This document shows positions 12,423 through 13,489 of a DNA stretch of 13,489 nucleotides, piece by piece. The first letter of the stretch is position 1. The number at the start of each line of letters is the position of its first letter. A program made the position numbers and the translations under genes. The notes under the pieces were generated by a model. The model was not told the origin of the DNA, ran no database searches, and was given only the letters and a program-made list of their open reading frames with translations. The DNA is from an uncultured Bdellovibrionales bacterium (lineage in GTDB: Bacteria; Bdellovibrionota; FAC87; UBA2466): the NCBI GenBank assembly GCA_937903155.1, contig CALCZU010000043.1:1-13489 (forward strand), read 5' to 3'.

Positions 12423-13489
12423 GTGAGAATGCGATTGTTTAAGAGAGCTTTGATATTAGCGGTGTTTTTGCACTGCTTGGCTGACCTATCGTTAGCGTTG
12501 ACCGTCAATATGTTTGCCGGGGTGCCGCTGGGCGGCTACGGAGATATTGCGTGGAATGTCGAAATGTCTCAGCAATTAAAGCGACTCCGCCCCGATCTCA
12601 CAATCAATTTCAAGGTGACCCAATTGCAGCTCGAAAAGCTTCGAGTGCTTGTCCCAAATTTTGACCCTACCCTCAAGGTTCAGCAAATCAATGGCATCAA
12701 TTACTATTACGGTACAAGGTTGCCCCCTGCGGATTTTTTTCTAGGATTTGCCCTCAAAGACGAGCCAACCGATTGGGGCTATGCGCGAGGTGTTTATCTC
12801 CCCGATAAATTCATGGAAAAGACGAATATCCACGATTTAATGAGACTTGAAGCGAACGCCCCGGTTATTTTCTACTTCGAAGAATATAAAGGTCATCCGT
12901 ACACGGTGAGTCCGGGGTTTCAGAATAGCGGGAAGAGTTTTGTAATTCCTTGGCACACGGGAGCGCGCGCCGGTGGTTATCAGATTTCACCGAAGGTGCC
13001 TAACGATTTTATGTCGCGTCCAAACTTAGAAACGGAGCTCGCAAAGCTTCTTTCGCGGAAGGAAAGTTTTCTCGAGGGCAAAAAGTTAGCCTTTGCTTAT
13101 TCAACCTTTAATAAGTCCGCCGAAGAGTATCTTACGATGATGTATGAATATGCCAAACTTCATCCCAATGAAAATTTCGTGATTATTAAAAACCACGCGG
13201 ATTATTTGCCTACCAATTTACCTAAAAACCTAGAACTGATTATTTACGACAAACTTTCTTTAGAAATAAGCCGTGCCCTCATTGCTCATTCAGAAGCGCC
13301 GATTCTGGTCACGGGAGATGCGTCTCTAAGCTATGCAATCGAATTTCAGAAGTTATTCTTATATGAACAGCATTACTGGAAGACGGCTTCCATGCGCGAG
13401 TTTGTAAAGCGTGCGAGCGAGCTAGACCCTTTTTTTTTAAAACCGGAGAATTTGAAAGCACTAAACACAATGGTTAACCTGACCGGGCA
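12423..13489 (+). CDS. Exported protein with possible GT-B-like fold, C-terminus cut by the window edge
   Basis: The frame is open from 12423 to the window end (355 codons). GTG at 12423 is preferred because CTGGAG lies six bases upstream; the in-frame ATG at 12429 is the alternative. The N-terminus (MRLFKRALILAVFLHCLADL from the ATG) is a signal peptide or anchor. Two halves can be seen. The first has an early beta strand and Gly-rich loop, NMFAGVPLGGYGDIAWN. The second starts at about residue 220 (KLAFAYSTFNKSAEEYL) and ends in ILVTGDASLSYAIEFQKLFLYEQHYWK. That last block recalls the donor-site end of GT-B glycosyltransferases, in which a conserved acidic/Ser loop precedes a helix. An exported GT-B enzyme would be unusual, so the family call is tentative. 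A TTGTATACAA palindrome at about 12355-12364 may belong to its promoter. Confidence 0.7.
   Translation, partial: MRMRLFKRALILAVFLHCLADLSLALTVNMFAGVPLGGYGDIAWNVEMSQQLKRLRPDLTINFKVTQLQLEKLRVLVPNFDPTLKVQQINGINYYYGTRLPPADFFLGFALKDEPTDWGYARGVYLPDKFMEKTNIHDLMRLEANAPVIFYFEEYKGHPYTVSPGFQNSGKSFVIPWHTGARAGGYQISPKVPNDFMSRPNLETELAKLLSRKESFLEGKKLAFAYSTFNKSAEEYLTMMYEYAKLHPNENFVIIKNHADYLPTNLPKNLELIIYDKLSLEISRALIAHSEAPILVTGDASLSYAIEFQKLFLYEQHYWKTASMREFVKRASELDPFFLKPENLKALNTMVNLTG

Overview
The window looks like chromosomal DNA of moderate GC from a Gram-negative bacterium. The best guess is a predatory or related member of the Bdellovibrionota. The reasons are indirect: a very high density of small signal-peptide proteins of unknown function, a bacterial RCC1-type propeller, an AAA+ ATPase with an N-terminal winged-helix-like part, and a zinc-ribbon protein starting MSLGEALKKAGL. 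No rRNA, tRNA, CRISPR array, transposase or phage gene was seen, so the lineage is an inference.

Layout. 1-259 (-) is a truncated exported protein. 374-763 (-) is a small exported protein, divergent from a CxxC/CxxC zinc-ribbon protein at 927-1250 (+) that may be translated from a leaderless mRNA. 1315-1827 (-) is a beta-rich exported protein and 1900-2115 (-) a one-helix membrane protein. 2194-2499 (-) is a two-gene operon of tiny hydrophilic proteins (35 and 60 aa) closed by a clear terminator. 2500-2655 holds nothing recognisable beyond the operon leader. 2656-3090 (-) is a broken gene for an exported protein: the same frame carries on as protein-like sequence past two premature stops. 3354-3530 (+) is a small lipoprotein with a terminator hairpin. 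3725-5032 (+) is an exported M1-like (gluzincin) metallopeptidase, convergent with the AAA+ ATPase at 5049-6371 (-), whose Shine-Dalgarno can be locked in a hairpin.

6537-7007 (-) is an exported protein of four 35-residue repeats with two Cys each. 7280-8758 (-) is an exported seven-bladed RCC1-like propeller with an exact 38-residue period and one Cys pair per blade. 8876-9895 is the most unusual stretch: an exported protein of unknown function (8999-9760, +) lies between two related 76-78 bp palindromes in opposite orientation. 9936-10391 (-) is a small exported protein. 11562 to 10545 (-) is a likely operon of an exported protein with five CYxxG...NMTV...LC repeats and a DUF4430-like exported protein. 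11828-12229 (+) is a small Cys-containing exported protein. From 12423 (+) to the window end runs a truncated exported protein with a possible GT-B glycosyltransferase-like fold.

Function. Fifteen of the 19 genes listed, counting the broken one, encode proteins with a Sec-type signal sequence or lipobox, mostly 58-180 aa and many with paired cysteines. The region therefore reads as an envelope/secretome neighbourhood, with only the AAA+ ATPase, the zinc-ribbon protein and the two tiny hydrophilic proteins expected in the cytoplasm, and one small membrane protein. Apart from two short operons the genes look individually transcribed, and a common pathway cannot be claimed from sequence alone.
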